64,000 nucleotides of DNA, from assembly GCF_900116375.1 (NCBI RefSeq), contig NZ_UETB01000010.1, positions 62,001-126,000 of the forward strand, written 5' to 3'. Below, piece by piece: positions 41,868 to 53,364 of this stretch. The notes under the pieces were generated by a model that saw nothing but the letters and a program-made list of their open reading frames with translations, had not been told where the DNA came from and did not search any database. Source of the stretch: Georgenia satyanarayanai (GTDB lineage Bacteria; Actinomycetota; Actinomycetes; Actinomycetales; Actinomycetaceae). The stretch's first letter is position 1; every line of letters starts with the position of its first letter. The position numbers were made by a program, and so were the translations under genes.

Positions 41868-42197
41868 GTGAGCAGGAGACAGCGTGTTCACGCGATCACC
41901 TCAGTGGGGCGACCGCTGAGCGAGGACGTCCACGGCCGCGCGGTCCGCTACGTCATCTCGATGGCCATCCGCTCCGGCTGCCTCGTGGGGATCCTCTTCA
42001 CCGACGGCTGGCTGCGCTGGGTCATGGTCGCCGGTGCGGTGCTCCTGCCGTACTTCGCCGTCGTCCTGGCCAACGCGGGCAAGGAGCGCCCCGCCCCAGC
42101 GGATACGCTGATGGAAGCCCCCGAGATCGAGGCGCCCTCCTCCGCGCAGCGCCCGACCTACCCGCCCATCGACCTGAGAGGTGGCTACCTGAGGTGA
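41868..42197 (+). CDS. DUF3099-like small membrane protein
   Basis: 109 residues with two hydrophobic segments (VRYVISMAIRSGCLVGILF and WVMVAGAVLLPYFAVVLANA). The order ITSVGRPLSEDVHGRAVRY then membrane hairpin is what I associate with the DUF3099 family, found near SURF1 in actinomycetes. The C-terminus is Pro-rich. GTG in leaderless position; the stop overlaps the next GTG. Confidence 0.75.
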   Translation: MSRRQRVHAITSVGRPLSEDVHGRAVRYVISMAIRSGCLVGILFTDGWLRWVMVAGAVLLPYFAVVLANAGKERPAPADTLMEAPEIEAPSSAQRPTYPPIDLRGGYLR

Positions 42198-42415
42198 GCA
42201 CGCCGGCCGACGAGACCGCGCCCGCCGAGCAGGTGTGCAGCGCCAAGGGCTGCCGCCGGACCGCCGCGTGGGGCCTGCTGTGGAACAACCCCCGGCTGCA
42301 CACCGAGGAGCGCCGCAAGACCTGGCTCGCCTGCGAGGAGCACCGCACGCACCTGGAGACCTTCCTCGGGTCGCGCTCGTTCCTGCGTGAGGTCGTGCCG
42401 GTCACCGACCTATGA
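42194..42415 (+). CDS. Small conserved protein with a Cys/His cluster
   Basis: 73 residues. CSAKGCRRTAAWGLLWNNP and WLACEEHRTHLETFLG give a C-x4-C...C-x2-H pattern suggesting a bound zinc. Commonly found next to SURF1 genes in this phylum; function unknown. It is joined to both neighbours by 4-bp overlaps (GTGA at 42194, ATGA at 42412), so it is co-translated with SURF1. Confidence 0.75.
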   Translation: MSTPADETAPAEQVCSAKGCRRTAAWGLLWNNPRLHTEERRKTWLACEEHRTHLETFLGSRSFLREVVPVTDL

Positions 42416-43239
42416 GCCGCTACCGCTTCCTGCTCTCCCGCCGCTGGGTCGGCCTCGCCGTCACCTTCCTCGTCATCGCGGTGGCCTGCGTCTTCCTCGG
42501 TGCGTGGCAGTGGAGCCGGCACGAGGAGCGCTCGGCCGCCAACGCCCTCGTCAACGGCAACTACGACAGCGCCCCGGTGCCGGTCGAGGAGCTCGTCGAG
42601 GACACCGTGCCCGCCGACCTCGTGTGGCGCAGCGTCGTCCTCGAGGGCAGCTACACCGGCGAGCAGGTGGTCGTGCGCAACCGTCCCGTCGACGGCAGTG
42701 CCGCCGCGCGCGTCCTCGCGCTCCTCGAGGTGGAGGACGACGACGGCGGCCGGCTCGTCGTCGTCGACCGCGGGTGGGTGCCGCTCGGGGAGGGCGACCC
42801 GCAGCTGCCGGCCTACCCCGCCGGTGAGGTGACGCTCGAGGGACGCCTGCGCGCGGCCGAGGGGGCCGACGAGCGGACCGCGCCGGCCGGCCAGGTGTAC
42901 CGGATCGAGCCGGGCACCGTGGCCGCGGCGGCCGGGGTGGAGGGCGGCGAGATGCTCGACGGGTACCTCCTGGCCACCGCCGAGGACGGCGCCCCCGTCG
43001 AGGGGCTGACACCCTTCCCGCGCCCGGACACGAGCCCCGGCTCGCACCTGTCCTACGCCTTCCAGTGGTGGGTCTTCGGGCTCGGCGCGATCGTCGGCTA
43101 CGTCGTCCTCGCGCGCCGGGAGGCGAAGGAGCTGGCAGGCGTGCCGGAGCGCCCGGCGGCGCCGTTGCGCCAGCCCCGCCGACGCTCGGACGCCGACGAG
43201 GAGGACGCCCTCATCGACGCCCAGCTCCAGGACCGGTAG
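42412..43239 (+). CDS. SURF1 family protein
   Basis: 275 residues. SURF1 helps assemble cytochrome c oxidase. First membrane helix VGLAVTFLVIAVACVFLGAW followed by QWSRHEER, the SURF1 signatures VVVDRGWVPLG and GEVTLEGRLR, and the second helix near the C-terminus HLSYAFQWWVFGLGAIVGYV. The basic/acidic tail is variable. Last gene of the DUF3099/zinc-protein/SURF1 unit. Confidence 0.92.
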   Translation: MSRYRFLLSRRWVGLAVTFLVIAVACVFLGAWQWSRHEERSAANALVNGNYDSAPVPVEELVEDTVPADLVWRSVVLEGSYTGEQVVVRNRPVDGSAAARVLALLEVEDDDGGRLVVVDRGWVPLGEGDPQLPAYPAGEVTLEGRLRAAEGADERTAPAGQVYRIEPGTVAAAAGVEGGEMLDGYLLATAEDGAPVEGLTPFPRPDTSPGSHLSYAFQWWVFGLGAIVGYVVLARREAKELAGVPERPAAPLRQPRRRSDADEEDALIDAQLQDR

Positions 43240-43266
43240 CCCCACCCACGCCCACCCCCCCCACCG

Positions 43267-43351
43267 CCGAGCGCTGAGTCGTTCCCCGCCCCGCCCCATC
43301 GCCGAGCGCTGAGTTGTTCCCCGCCCCCACCACCGAGCGCTGAGTTGTTAC
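43267..43351 (+). repeat. Three copies of an intergenic repeat (CCGAGCGCTGAGTTGTTCC)
   Basis: Copies at 43267-43285, 43302-43320 and 43333-43351, with 35- and 31-base periods and C-rich spacers; the first has one change (GTCGTT) and the third another (GTTAC). The same core, GCTGAGTTGTTCC, recurs as an inverted pair at 52.7 kb. It follows the SURF1 stop. Confidence 0.8.
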
Positions 43352-43463
43352 CCGCAGCTGAGCGGCACGGCGGCTCCCGTTCGGTTCCTGTCGGGTGACG
43401 ACAGCGGTTCGGATCGGTATGTTCGTCGGCACTAGACGATGACGACTAGAGGAGAGTGTCAGC

Positions 43464-43859
43464 ATGGCAACGGCGAGGAGCGGCACTCCGGCGGCGGTCC
43501 TCGCACTCGGGTTGGCGCTCGGCGGCTGTACGGCCTCGACTCCTGGGAGCATGGACGACTCACCAACCGACATGGACTTGTCCGAGGCGTCCAGCGAGCA
43601 GGCGGCGGCTCTCGACGACCGGGAGGTGACCCTCGACGAGTACCAGGCTGCGTTCACCCGATATCAAGAGTGCCTGAGCGGGGCCGGCCACGAGCTGGGC
43701 TCGGTGATCTTCGACGGCCAGGAGTACAGCTACGTCGTCTCCACCGATGCGGTCGAGAGCGGCGCCGACGACGAGTGCTACCGGACCGAGTTCTCCTACG
43801 TCGACATGTACTGGCAGACGTCCGACCGCCTCCAGGACGCGTCCCCGACCACTCCCTGA
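43464..43859 (+). CDS. Putative lipoprotein
   Basis: 131 residues. Signal with lipobox: MATARSGTPAAVLALGLALG then GC. The mature part is acidic; TRYQECLSGAGHEL and GADDECYRTEFSYVDMYWQ hold two cysteines likely to pair. I do not recognise a family. ATG 43464 has GGAG about 10 nt upstream. It converges with the ABC-F gene. Local codon use is a little less GC-biased than that of its neighbours. Confidence 0.75.
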   Translation: MATARSGTPAAVLALGLALGGCTASTPGSMDDSPTDMDLSEASSEQAAALDDREVTLDEYQAAFTRYQECLSGAGHELGSVIFDGQEYSYVVSTDAVESGADDECYRTEFSYVDMYWQTSDRLQDASPTTP

Positions 43860-43872
43860 CGTCCGGACCGGC

Positions 43873-45486
<1,614 letters not shown>

Positions 45487-45789
45487 AGGCAGACCTCAGA
45501 GACGTTCGGGGGTGGGGTGCCGGCGACGACGGCCGCGCGGCGCCAACCAGTCTACGGCGCGTCGCACGCTCTTTCCGGTGAGGACCGACACCGCCCGGGC
45601 GGGCGCTGAGGCACCTGCCTCCCCCGGGTCTCCTCGAGGGCAGTCAGGGACGACCTGCGTGGTCGTCACCGACGCGAGGCCGCTGCCGCCGGTGGAACGC
45701 TCGCAGCGTCGCCGGCACGCGACGGCGGCCGTACCGGACGAGCCGGCCGTCCTCGGCCCCGCCCGACCACCGGACCCTCAGGAGAGGTT
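45487..45789. other. Intergenic region between ABC-F and kinase genes
   Basis: 303 bp. It must hold the divergent promoters of the ABC-F gene and the kinase gene. I see no convincing gene, RNA or strong hairpin; AGGAGAGGTT just before 45790 is the kinase ribosome-binding site. Confidence 0.5.
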
Positions 45790-46758
45790 ATGAGTCCCGA
45801 TCGCATCCTCGGCGGACGCTATGTCCTCAGCCACGTCATCGGCGAGGGCGGGATGGCCGTCGTCCACCTGGCTCGCGACATCTGTCTCGAGCGCCCGGTC
45901 GCGGTCAAGGTGCTCCGCAGCGACCTCGCGCGAGACCCCCTGCACCGCTACCGCTTCCGGCGGGAGGCGCAGGCGCTGGCTCGCCTCGACCACCCCGGGA
46001 TCGTCACGGTCCATGACGTCGGCCAGGTGGACGACGACGGTCACGAGGCGGGCGGGTCGGGCGCCCCGTTCATCGTCATGGAGTACATCGCCGGCCAGTC
46101 CCTCCGCGGCCGCCTCCGCGAGCACGCGCCCACGCTGGAGGAGGCGGTCTGGTACCTCACCGCCGTTCTGGCGACTCTCGAGGTCAGCCACCGCGCGGGC
46201 GTCGTCCATCGGGACATCAAGCCCGCCAACGTCATGGTCACGCCGGACGGCGCGATCAAGGTCGTGGACTTCGGGATCGCGCACCTCGTCGGTGATCCCG
46301 TCGAGACGGCGACCCAGGGCTTCCTCGGGACCGCTGACTACCTCTCCCCCGAGCAGGTCCAGGGGAAGAGCACCGACGCGCGCAGCGACCTGTACTCGGC
46401 GGGCTGCCTGCTCTACGAGCTGGTGACCGCACGGCCACCCTTCGTCGGTGACCATGCGGTTGCCGTCGCCTACCAGCACGTGCACGAGGCCCCTCCGCGA
46501 GCAAGCACCTACCGCCCGGAGATCCCTCCGGAGCTCGACGAGGTCCTCCTCACGGCGCTCGCCAAGGACCCGGGCTGCCGGTTCCAGAGCGCTCGGTCCT
46601 TCGAGGAGGCGCTCCGCTCCGCGGCGAGGGGCCTGGTCGGCGCCCGCGGGTCCGCGGACACGGACCACCGGGACGGGGTTGTCCCGCTCCCCTCCCGGCG
46701 CGCGCACGGCGACGCCGTCACGGCAGCTGAGCTGCGTCCAGCTGCCGCCGGGAGGTGA
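45790..46758 (+). CDS. Serine/threonine protein kinase (PknB-like, soluble)
   Basis: 322 residues. Glycine loop VIGEGGMAVVHLARD, catalytic lysine in PVAVKVLRSD, loop VVHRDIKPANVMVTPDG, DFG in VVDFGIAHLV, and the activation segment GTADYLSPEQVQGKSTDARS. No membrane helix or PASTA domains follow, so it is cytosolic, unlike PknB. The C-terminal 45 residues are low-complexity. Its last 41 bp overlap the 3-prime end of the convergent LuxR-type gene. The target is unknown; that regulator is a candidate only by location. Confidence 0.93.
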   Translation: MSPDRILGGRYVLSHVIGEGGMAVVHLARDICLERPVAVKVLRSDLARDPLHRYRFRREAQALARLDHPGIVTVHDVGQVDDDGHEAGGSGAPFIVMEYIAGQSLRGRLREHAPTLEEAVWYLTAVLATLEVSHRAGVVHRDIKPANVMVTPDGAIKVVDFGIAHLVGDPVETATQGFLGTADYLSPEQVQGKSTDARSDLYSAGCLLYELVTARPPFVGDHAVAVAYQHVHEAPPRASTYRPEIPPELDEVLLTALAKDPGCRFQSARSFEEALRSAARGLVGARGSADTDHRDGVVPLPSRRAHGDAVTAAELRPAAAGR

Positions 46759-49462
46759 TCCCCAGCTTGCGGAAGATGTTGCGGAGGTGGGACTCGATCG
46801 TGCGAGGGCTGAGGAACAGCTGCGTCGCGACCTCCCGGGACGTCGCGCCGGTGGCGACGAGGCGCGCGATCTGCGCCTCCTGGGGCGTGAGCGACGACGC
46901 CGCCCCGGGCGTGCGTGCTCGGGGGTGCTCACCGAGGGCGCGAAGCTCACGGGCTGCTCGTTCGGCATAGGCCTCGATCCCCATGTCGGAGAGCTGCTGG
47001 TGGGCGGTGCGGAGCTGGTCGCCGGCGTCCTGGCGGCGGCCCTGCCGCCGCAGCCACTCGCCGTAGACGAGATGGGTGCGGGCGAGGAAGACGGCCCACC
47101 GGCAGCTGGTCAGCCGGACGATGGCCTCGCGGTAGTGGTCCTCGGCGGCTGGACCGATCGTCGTGAGGCCACGTGACCGCGCGGCCAGCCCCAGCGCGAA
47201 GTCCGTCCCGCTGGCACGAGCCCGGGAGGAGAGCTGCTCCGCCGCGGCTGCCGCGCGTTCCGGTTCGCCGGCGCGGACTGCTGCTTCGACGAGCTCGGGA
47301 AGGGCCAGGCTGCTGTACGCCAGGTCGTCGTGGTCGCACGGCGGTGCCGCCGCGGCGAGACCCTCGGCGAAGTTGCCCAAGCCGTTGTGCAGCGCGGCCA
47401 GCGTGGCCTGAGCCAGGCCGACGTTGCCCCCCTCACCGCGCTCGGTCGCCTCCTTGACCATGGCGTCGTACCGGTCCACCGTCTCGAGCCGTCGACCGCT
47501 CCAGGCAGAGAGCATGAGCCGGGCGTTCGGCAACGGTGGTGCCCCGGTCAGCTGCGTGATGGCGGCCTCCTCGGCGGCCAGCTCGCTGGACCGGGCGAGC
47601 TCACCGGTGAGCACGAGGATCGAGGCGACGGCGTTGAGCGCGGCAGGGAGCGTGGACATGGCGCCGGCCTCACGGGCGAGCCGGACCGCGCGACCGGCCA
47701 GGACGTACAGTGCCTCGTCGTCCCACAGCATCGAGGCGACGTGGCACGCCAGCCACAGCCACTGGCGGTCGTCGTCCTCGACGCCAGGCTCTCGCTGGAC
47801 GAACATGTCCAGTGCCCGCTGCAAGGCCGGGACGCTCTCCTCGAACCCCTGCGTGTACCTCGTGGCCAGACCGGTGAGGAGAAGGTCGACCGGCCGCGAC
47901 TGACCGGGCGACGCGGGCGCGTCACGGGCGGCTTCGGCCGCCTCTGGCAGGCCGCGCCCTCGTGCCAGGTAGCCGGCATGGATCGCCGCGTCGAGAGCGT
48001 GCAGGTACGTCTCACGGGCGAGCGCCGGGTCCAGCGGGACGAGTGTCTTCGCAACGTCGAGCAGCATCCCCGGCATGTCACTTCCCCGCGTCTGGTGGAA
48101 GGCGATCCGGGCGCGCAGGAGCTCGAGCCGTGCGCGCTGCAGGGCATCGAGCGGCCCGGACGCGGCCATGCTCACCAGCTCGAGCGCGGCATCGGACGCA
48201 CCGGCATCGTGCTTGGCGTGGGCGGCCTCGAGCGCCCGTGTCGCTCGCGCAGCGGGGTCGGGGGTCAGCTCGGCGGCAAGCTGGAGGAACGCGGCGGCGG
48301 CGGCCAGCCCGCCGTGGGCGCGCACCCGCCCGGCCGAACGCTCCAGCTCGGCGGCGGCCGCCTCGTCGGTGCCGAGCACAGCCCGCGCGCGGTGCCAGGC
48401 TCTCCGGTCGGGGTCGCTGCGTGAGTCGGTGGCGACGGCCAACGCTCCGTGGGCACGACGCTGGTCCGGAGCCGTCGCTGCCCGGTAGACGGCCGAGCGC
48501 ACCAGCGGATGGCGGAACCGCACCCTGGAGCCGATCTCGAGCAGCCCGGCCGCTTCCGCGGGCAGGGATGCCTCGTCCGCGGCGATCCCCAGGTGCGCGG
48601 CCCCGCGCCACAGCAGCGCGACGTCGCCCGTCGGGTCGGCAGCGGCGAGCAGCAGGAGCCGCTGCGTGTCGGCCGGCAAGGTGGCGGAGCGGCGCCGGAA
48701 GCTCTCCTCGACACGGCGCGGGACGCTCAGCACCTCGGGCACGTCGAACCCGCCCGCCAGCTGGTGGGCCGGCGCGCTCCTGGGCAGCTCGAGCAGGGCC
48801 AGCGGGTTGCCGCGTGCCTCGGCGACGATCCGGTCGCGCACCAGGACGTCCAGCGGCGCGCGAACCTCGGCGGCCAGCAGCGCGCGCGCGTCGCCGGCGC
48901 TGAGCCCGTCGAGGTGCAGCTCCGGGAGGCCGGCGAACGGACGGACGTCACCGTCGGTGGGGTCCCGCAGCGCGAGCACCAGCGCCATCCGCTCGGCCGC
49001 GACCCGCCGCGCGACGAACGCCAGGACCTGCGCCGAGGCCTGGTCCAGCCACTGCGCGTCGTCGATGAGACACAGCAGCGGCGCCTCCTCGGCGGCCTCT
49101 GCGAGCAGGTGGAGGGCGGCCAACCCGACGAGGAACCGGTCCGGCGTCGCCCCCTCCTGCCGCCCGAACGCGATGTCGAGGGCGGTCTGCTGCGGCTCGG
49201 ACAGGACACCCGCGTGGTCGAGCAGCGGAGCGCACAGCTGGTGCAGGCCTGCGAAGGCGAACTGTGTCTCGGACTCCACCCCCACCGCGTTCTCGACCCG
49301 GAGGCGTGAGGCAGCGGTGTCGCGGGCGTACTCCAGCAGTGCCGTCTTCCCGATGCCCGCTTCCCCACGGATCAGCAGCGCCCCGCTGCGTCCGGCGTGC
49401 GCTCCCGCGAGCAGATGGTCGACAGCGTCGCACTCAGCGCGCCGACCGACGATGCCTGCCAT
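46718..49462 (-). CDS. Large ATP-binding LuxR-family regulator (LAL)
   Basis: 914 residues. N-terminal AAA/STAND ATPase with Walker A LLIRGEAGIGKTALLEYARD (about 30-49) and Walker B LLCLIDDAQWLDQAS, a long TPR-like helical middle, and a C-terminal LuxR helix-turn-helix: LTPQEAQIARLVATGATSRE and LSPRTIESHLRNIFRKLGI. LAL proteins are transcription activators that respond to small ligands. ATG 49462 starts at the conserved IVGRRAE segment. No clear target operator is visible; the hydrolase genes downstream of its divergent promoter are candidates. Confidence 0.92.
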   Translation of the reverse strand: MAGIVGRRAECDAVDHLLAGAHAGRSGALLIRGEAGIGKTALLEYARDTAASRLRVENAVGVESETQFAFAGLHQLCAPLLDHAGVLSEPQQTALDIAFGRQEGATPDRFLVGLAALHLLAEAAEEAPLLCLIDDAQWLDQASAQVLAFVARRVAAERMALVLALRDPTDGDVRPFAGLPELHLDGLSAGDARALLAAEVRAPLDVLVRDRIVAEARGNPLALLELPRSAPAHQLAGGFDVPEVLSVPRRVEESFRRRSATLPADTQRLLLLAAADPTGDVALLWRGAAHLGIAADEASLPAEAAGLLEIGSRVRFRHPLVRSAVYRAATAPDQRRAHGALAVATDSRSDPDRRAWHRARAVLGTDEAAAAELERSAGRVRAHGGLAAAAAFLQLAAELTPDPAARATRALEAAHAKHDAGASDAALELVSMAASGPLDALQRARLELLRARIAFHQTRGSDMPGMLLDVAKTLVPLDPALARETYLHALDAAIHAGYLARGRGLPEAAEAARDAPASPGQSRPVDLLLTGLATRYTQGFEESVPALQRALDMFVQREPGVEDDDRQWLWLACHVASMLWDDEALYVLAGRAVRLAREAGAMSTLPAALNAVASILVLTGELARSSELAAEEAAITQLTGAPPLPNARLMLSAWSGRRLETVDRYDAMVKEATERGEGGNVGLAQATLAALHNGLGNFAEGLAAAAPPCDHDDLAYSSLALPELVEAAVRAGEPERAAAAAEQLSSRARASGTDFALGLAARSRGLTTIGPAAEDHYREAIVRLTSCRWAVFLARTHLVYGEWLRRQGRRQDAGDQLRTAHQQLSDMGIEAYAERAARELRALGEHPRARTPGAASSLTPQEAQIARLVATGATSREVATQLFLSPRTIESHLRNIFRKLGITSRRQLDAAQLP

Positions 49463-50600
<1,138 letters not shown>

Positions 50601-50608
50601 GGCACACC

Positions 50609-51682
50609 GTGACCGCCCACGACAGCACGCACCCGTCCGGGCGGTCACGAGCACACCGCGGACGCCGGTGGATCGCCGCCGGAGCCGTGCTCGGGCTCGT
50701 GGCCGTCGTCGCCCTCGCCGCGGCAGTCTTCCAGCTCGGCCTGCCCTGGTGGATGCGCGAGGGAGACCGCAACGACACGTACGAGGGAGCCGGCGGTTCC
50801 CTGCGGTTCCAGGTCCATCTTCCGGCTCAGGCCGAGGGGAGGGCAGGGCTGCCGGTCGTCATGGCGATTCACGGCTGCGGGATGACCGGCTACGGGTGGA
50901 ACTCGATGAAGGCGACGACGGCGCTCAACGAGCTGGCCGACGCGGAGGGGTTCATCGCCGTCTACCCGACCCAACGGATGTTCCGCAGCGCGATCAACTG
51001 CTGGGACTCGGCCGACCCACGGGAGCAGCACCGCGGCAGCGGAGAGCCGGCGCTGCTCGCCGGTGTCGCCCGGCAGGTCGTCGAGGACTACGACGCGGAC
51101 CCGGACCGCGTGCACGTCGTCGGCGCCTCGTCCGGTGCGGGGGCCGCCGTCATCCTCGCCGTGACCTACCCCGACGTCTTCGCGACGGCGACCTCCGTCG
51201 CCGGTGGTGAGTACGGGCTGAACCAGGTGGATCCGGACGACCCCGGCTCCACGCCCCCGGAGTACACCGCTCGTCAGGCGTGGTCCCAGATGGGCGACCG
51301 GGCGCGGCAGGTCCCGCTGCTGGTCATCCAGGGCGAGGACGACGAGGTCGTCCCGACACGCGTCGCCACACGCCTCGTCGAGCACTGGACCGCGGTCGCC
51401 GACCTCGTCGACGACGGCCTGCTCAACGGCGGCCCGGACCTGTCCGAGGCGACGACGACGGTGCCCGCGGACCAGGGCAGGCACGCGTACACGCACACCA
51501 CGCTCACCACGACCGACGGCAGGTCGCTCGTCGAGTACTACCTCGTCCGCGACATGGGGCACGCCTGGCCGGGCCCGGCGGGCAGTGGCCTGTTCACCGA
51601 CCGCGCCGGTCCGGACGCCAGCGCCATCGCCTGGGACTTCGCCCGGCGTCACCCACGAGAACCCTCGCAGCAGGGCCCGTGA
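50609..51682 (+). CDS. Membrane-anchored PHB-depolymerase-like esterase
   Basis: 357 residues. An N-terminal basic segment plus one hydrophobic helix (WIAAGAVLGLVAVVALAAAV) suggests an anchor or signal. The domain has VVMAIHGCGMTGYGWNSM, the nucleophile motif VHVVGASSGAGAAVILAVTY, LLVIQGEDDEVVPT with the Asp and VRDMGHAWPGP with the His. This matches the extracellular PHB depolymerase/feruloyl-esterase group. GTG 50609 is 8 nt after the previous stop, so it is co-transcribed with the hydrolase. Confidence 0.88.
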   Translation: MTAHDSTHPSGRSRAHRGRRWIAAGAVLGLVAVVALAAAVFQLGLPWWMREGDRNDTYEGAGGSLRFQVHLPAQAEGRAGLPVVMAIHGCGMTGYGWNSMKATTALNELADAEGFIAVYPTQRMFRSAINCWDSADPREQHRGSGEPALLAGVARQVVEDYDADPDRVHVVGASSGAGAAVILAVTYPDVFATATSVAGGEYGLNQVDPDDPGSTPPEYTARQAWSQMGDRARQVPLLVIQGEDDEVVPTRVATRLVEHWTAVADLVDDGLLNGGPDLSEATTTVPADQGRHAYTHTTLTTTDGRSLVEYYLVRDMGHAWPGPAGSGLFTDRAGPDASAIAWDFARRHPREPSQQGP

Positions 51683-51697
51683 CCCCGCCGGCGCGGG

Positions 51698-52588
51698 TCA
51701 GGGCGTGGCGACGGCGAAGGTGTCACAGGACCGCACCGTGCCCTGCTCGTAGCCGGTGGTGAACCACCGGGTGCGCTGCTCGGCGGAGCCGTGGGTCCAG
51801 GTGTGCGGCGAGACCTCCTGGCCGGCGGAGGCCTGGATGCGGTCGTCGCCGACGGCGGCCGCGGCCTCGAGCGCCGAGGCCACCTCGTCACGGGTCGGCT
51901 CCTGGAGGAAGGTCTCTCCCGAGTCCGGGTCGACGGTGCCGGCCGCGGCTCCGACGAACATCCCGGCGTAGCAGTCGGCCTGCAGCTCGGTGCGCACGGC
52001 GTCACCGGTGGGGCCGGTGTCGGTGCGGTCCGCCGTGTCCATGATCCCGAGGGCGTGCTGGGCGTGGTGGCCCCACTCGTGGGCGACGATGTAGATCTGC
52101 GCGAGCGGTGCGTTGCGCGCGCCGAGCTGGGTCTCGAGCTGGTCGAAGAAGCCGAGGTCGAGGTAGACCGAGCTGTCGGCCGGGCAGTAGAACGGGCCGA
52201 CGGCGGCGGTCGCCGAGCCGCAGCCCGTGCCGACCGAGCCGGTGAAGATCTCGAAGCCGGGCATCGCGTACTGCTCCCCCGCCTCGGCCATGGCGCCGTC
52301 CCAGTAGACGTCGAGGGCGTCGGCGGTGAGGACCATGCGGCACTCGGTGTGCTCGTTGGCGTCCGCGCCGGTCTGGCAGTGGCTGAGGTCCACGCCGGCA
52401 CCCTCGCCCTGTGGCTGGCTGCCGCCGCCGTCGAGCAGACCCGCGGGGTTCTGTCCCGTGAGCAGCATGAACGCCACGACGAGCAGCAGCCCTCCCCCGC
52501 CGATCCCGCCGCCGATCGCCATGCCGCGCCGCCCGCCGGACGTGCGGACCCGGCGCGAGTCCGCCCGGACCCCCTCGTTGAACGTCAT
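51698..52588 (-). CDS. Neutral zinc metallopeptidase (YpfJ family)
   Basis: 296 residues. One N-terminal membrane helix after a Gly-rich start (GGGLLLVVAFMLLTG), then the peptidase domain. HEWGHHAQHALG is the HExxH zinc motif (about residue 165), and ELQADCYAGMFVGAA supplies the third ligand downstream. TGCGSATAAVGPFYCPADSS and SVYLDLGFFDQL are conserved family strands. It is likely exported and membrane-anchored; its substrate is unknown. It converges on the esterase gene. Confidence 0.92.
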   Translation of the reverse strand: MTFNEGVRADSRRVRTSGGRRGMAIGGGIGGGGLLLVVAFMLLTGQNPAGLLDGGGSQPQGEGAGVDLSHCQTGADANEHTECRMVLTADALDVYWDGAMAEAGEQYAMPGFEIFTGSVGTGCGSATAAVGPFYCPADSSVYLDLGFFDQLETQLGARNAPLAQIYIVAHEWGHHAQHALGIMDTADRTDTGPTGDAVRTELQADCYAGMFVGAAAGTVDPDSGETFLQEPTRDEVASALEAAAAVGDDRIQASAGQEVSPHTWTHGSAEQRTRWFTTGYEQGTVRSCDTFAVATP

Positions 52589-52700
52589 GCCTCGATCTTG
52601 CGACGAGAGCCCGGGCGGTGCGCGCGATGAGCTCCCCGGTTCACCTCACCGGGGCCAGGGCGGACCGGGGAGGTCGGAGGAGAACCGGGGAGGTGGGCTC

Positions 52701-52758
52701 AGGAACAACTCAGCTCTCGGCGAGGGGAAGGTTCCTCGCCGAGAGCTGAGTTGTTCCT
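52701..52758. repeat. Perfect 25-bp hairpin built from the intergenic repeat
   Basis: 52701-52725 pairs without mismatch with 52734-52758, leaving an 8-nt loop. Each arm contains GCTGAGTTGTTCC, the core of the 43.3-kb repeats. On the minus strand it begins exactly at the stop of the remnant reading frame at 52758. A terminator or a mobile palindromic repeat. Confidence 0.85.
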
Positions 52759-53180
52759 CAGACGTTGAACTCTTCGAACCTACCCTCACCTGCAGGTTCG
52801 CCGTTAGCCGGGAGGCTGTGGGGGAACCATGGGGGAATCGGGCCGTGTGCGCTCCCCCGCCAAGACGGAGGTGGCGAGACCCTGACGGTAACGTCGTGAT
52901 CTCGGGTGGGCAGCGCACCCACCATCGGCCACTCTACCGAGCCCCGAGTTCTCCGCAGCCAGGGGCCGTCCATCAGGGTTTGCGCGCGGGCGCCATACGC
53001 GTTCCCCGGTGTCCAAGTGCCCCGGCAGCGTCCCTTCTCGTGTGCTGAAGCAGGCGTCAGGCCACCGCGGGCCTGGTGGAGGCGGAACAGGGTGAGCATC
53101 TCGGCGACGAGCAGTCTCACGTCGAGGTCCGTGCAGACCCGTCTGGCGGCCTACAGCGCGCCGGCCGCCGTGACGATCTA
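52758..53180 (-). pseudogene. Possible gene remnant
   Basis: A minus-strand frame reads ARRVCTDLDVRLLVAEMLTL and ends ANGEPAGEGRFEEFNV, both of which look like protein, but an in-frame stop lies near 53151 and the middle reads poorly. No family recognised. It is followed by the 52.7-kb hairpin. The rest of this 776-bp gap (52589-53364) holds an 11-bp stem at 53215-53225/53239-53249 and the terminator at 53285-53328; I see no intact gene. Confidence 0.25.
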
Positions 53181-53284
53181 GTTTCGACCCTCGCGTGCGG
53201 CGCCGACAACGCAGGGAGCCCGCCGCGGGCAGGACCGACGGCGGGCTCCTCGAGGGGATGAGATGGATCAGGCGTCAGCACCCG

Positions 53285-53328
53285 GATGAGTCCTCAACGC
53301 TGGCCCCGCGGGGGGTCGAGGACTCGTC
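53285..53328 (-). terminator. Terminator-like hairpin of the PIN gene
   Basis: 53285-53298 pairs with 53315-53328 over 14 bp with two G-U pairs, a 16-nt loop, 36 nt after the PIN stop at 53365. Confidence 0.55.
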
Positions 53329-53364
53329 CTGAGAGGCAGCTCCGCAAGGGCCTCGTCCTCACCG

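Noticed and set aside
43267-43351. Possible CRISPR array
   Set aside because: Only three 19-bp copies, uneven 35- and 31-base periods and C-rich spacers, and no cas genes.
52776-52801. CGAACCT...AGGTTCG as a third LexA box
   Set aside because: The spacing is 12 nt rather than 4 and the half-sites do not match; probably chance.
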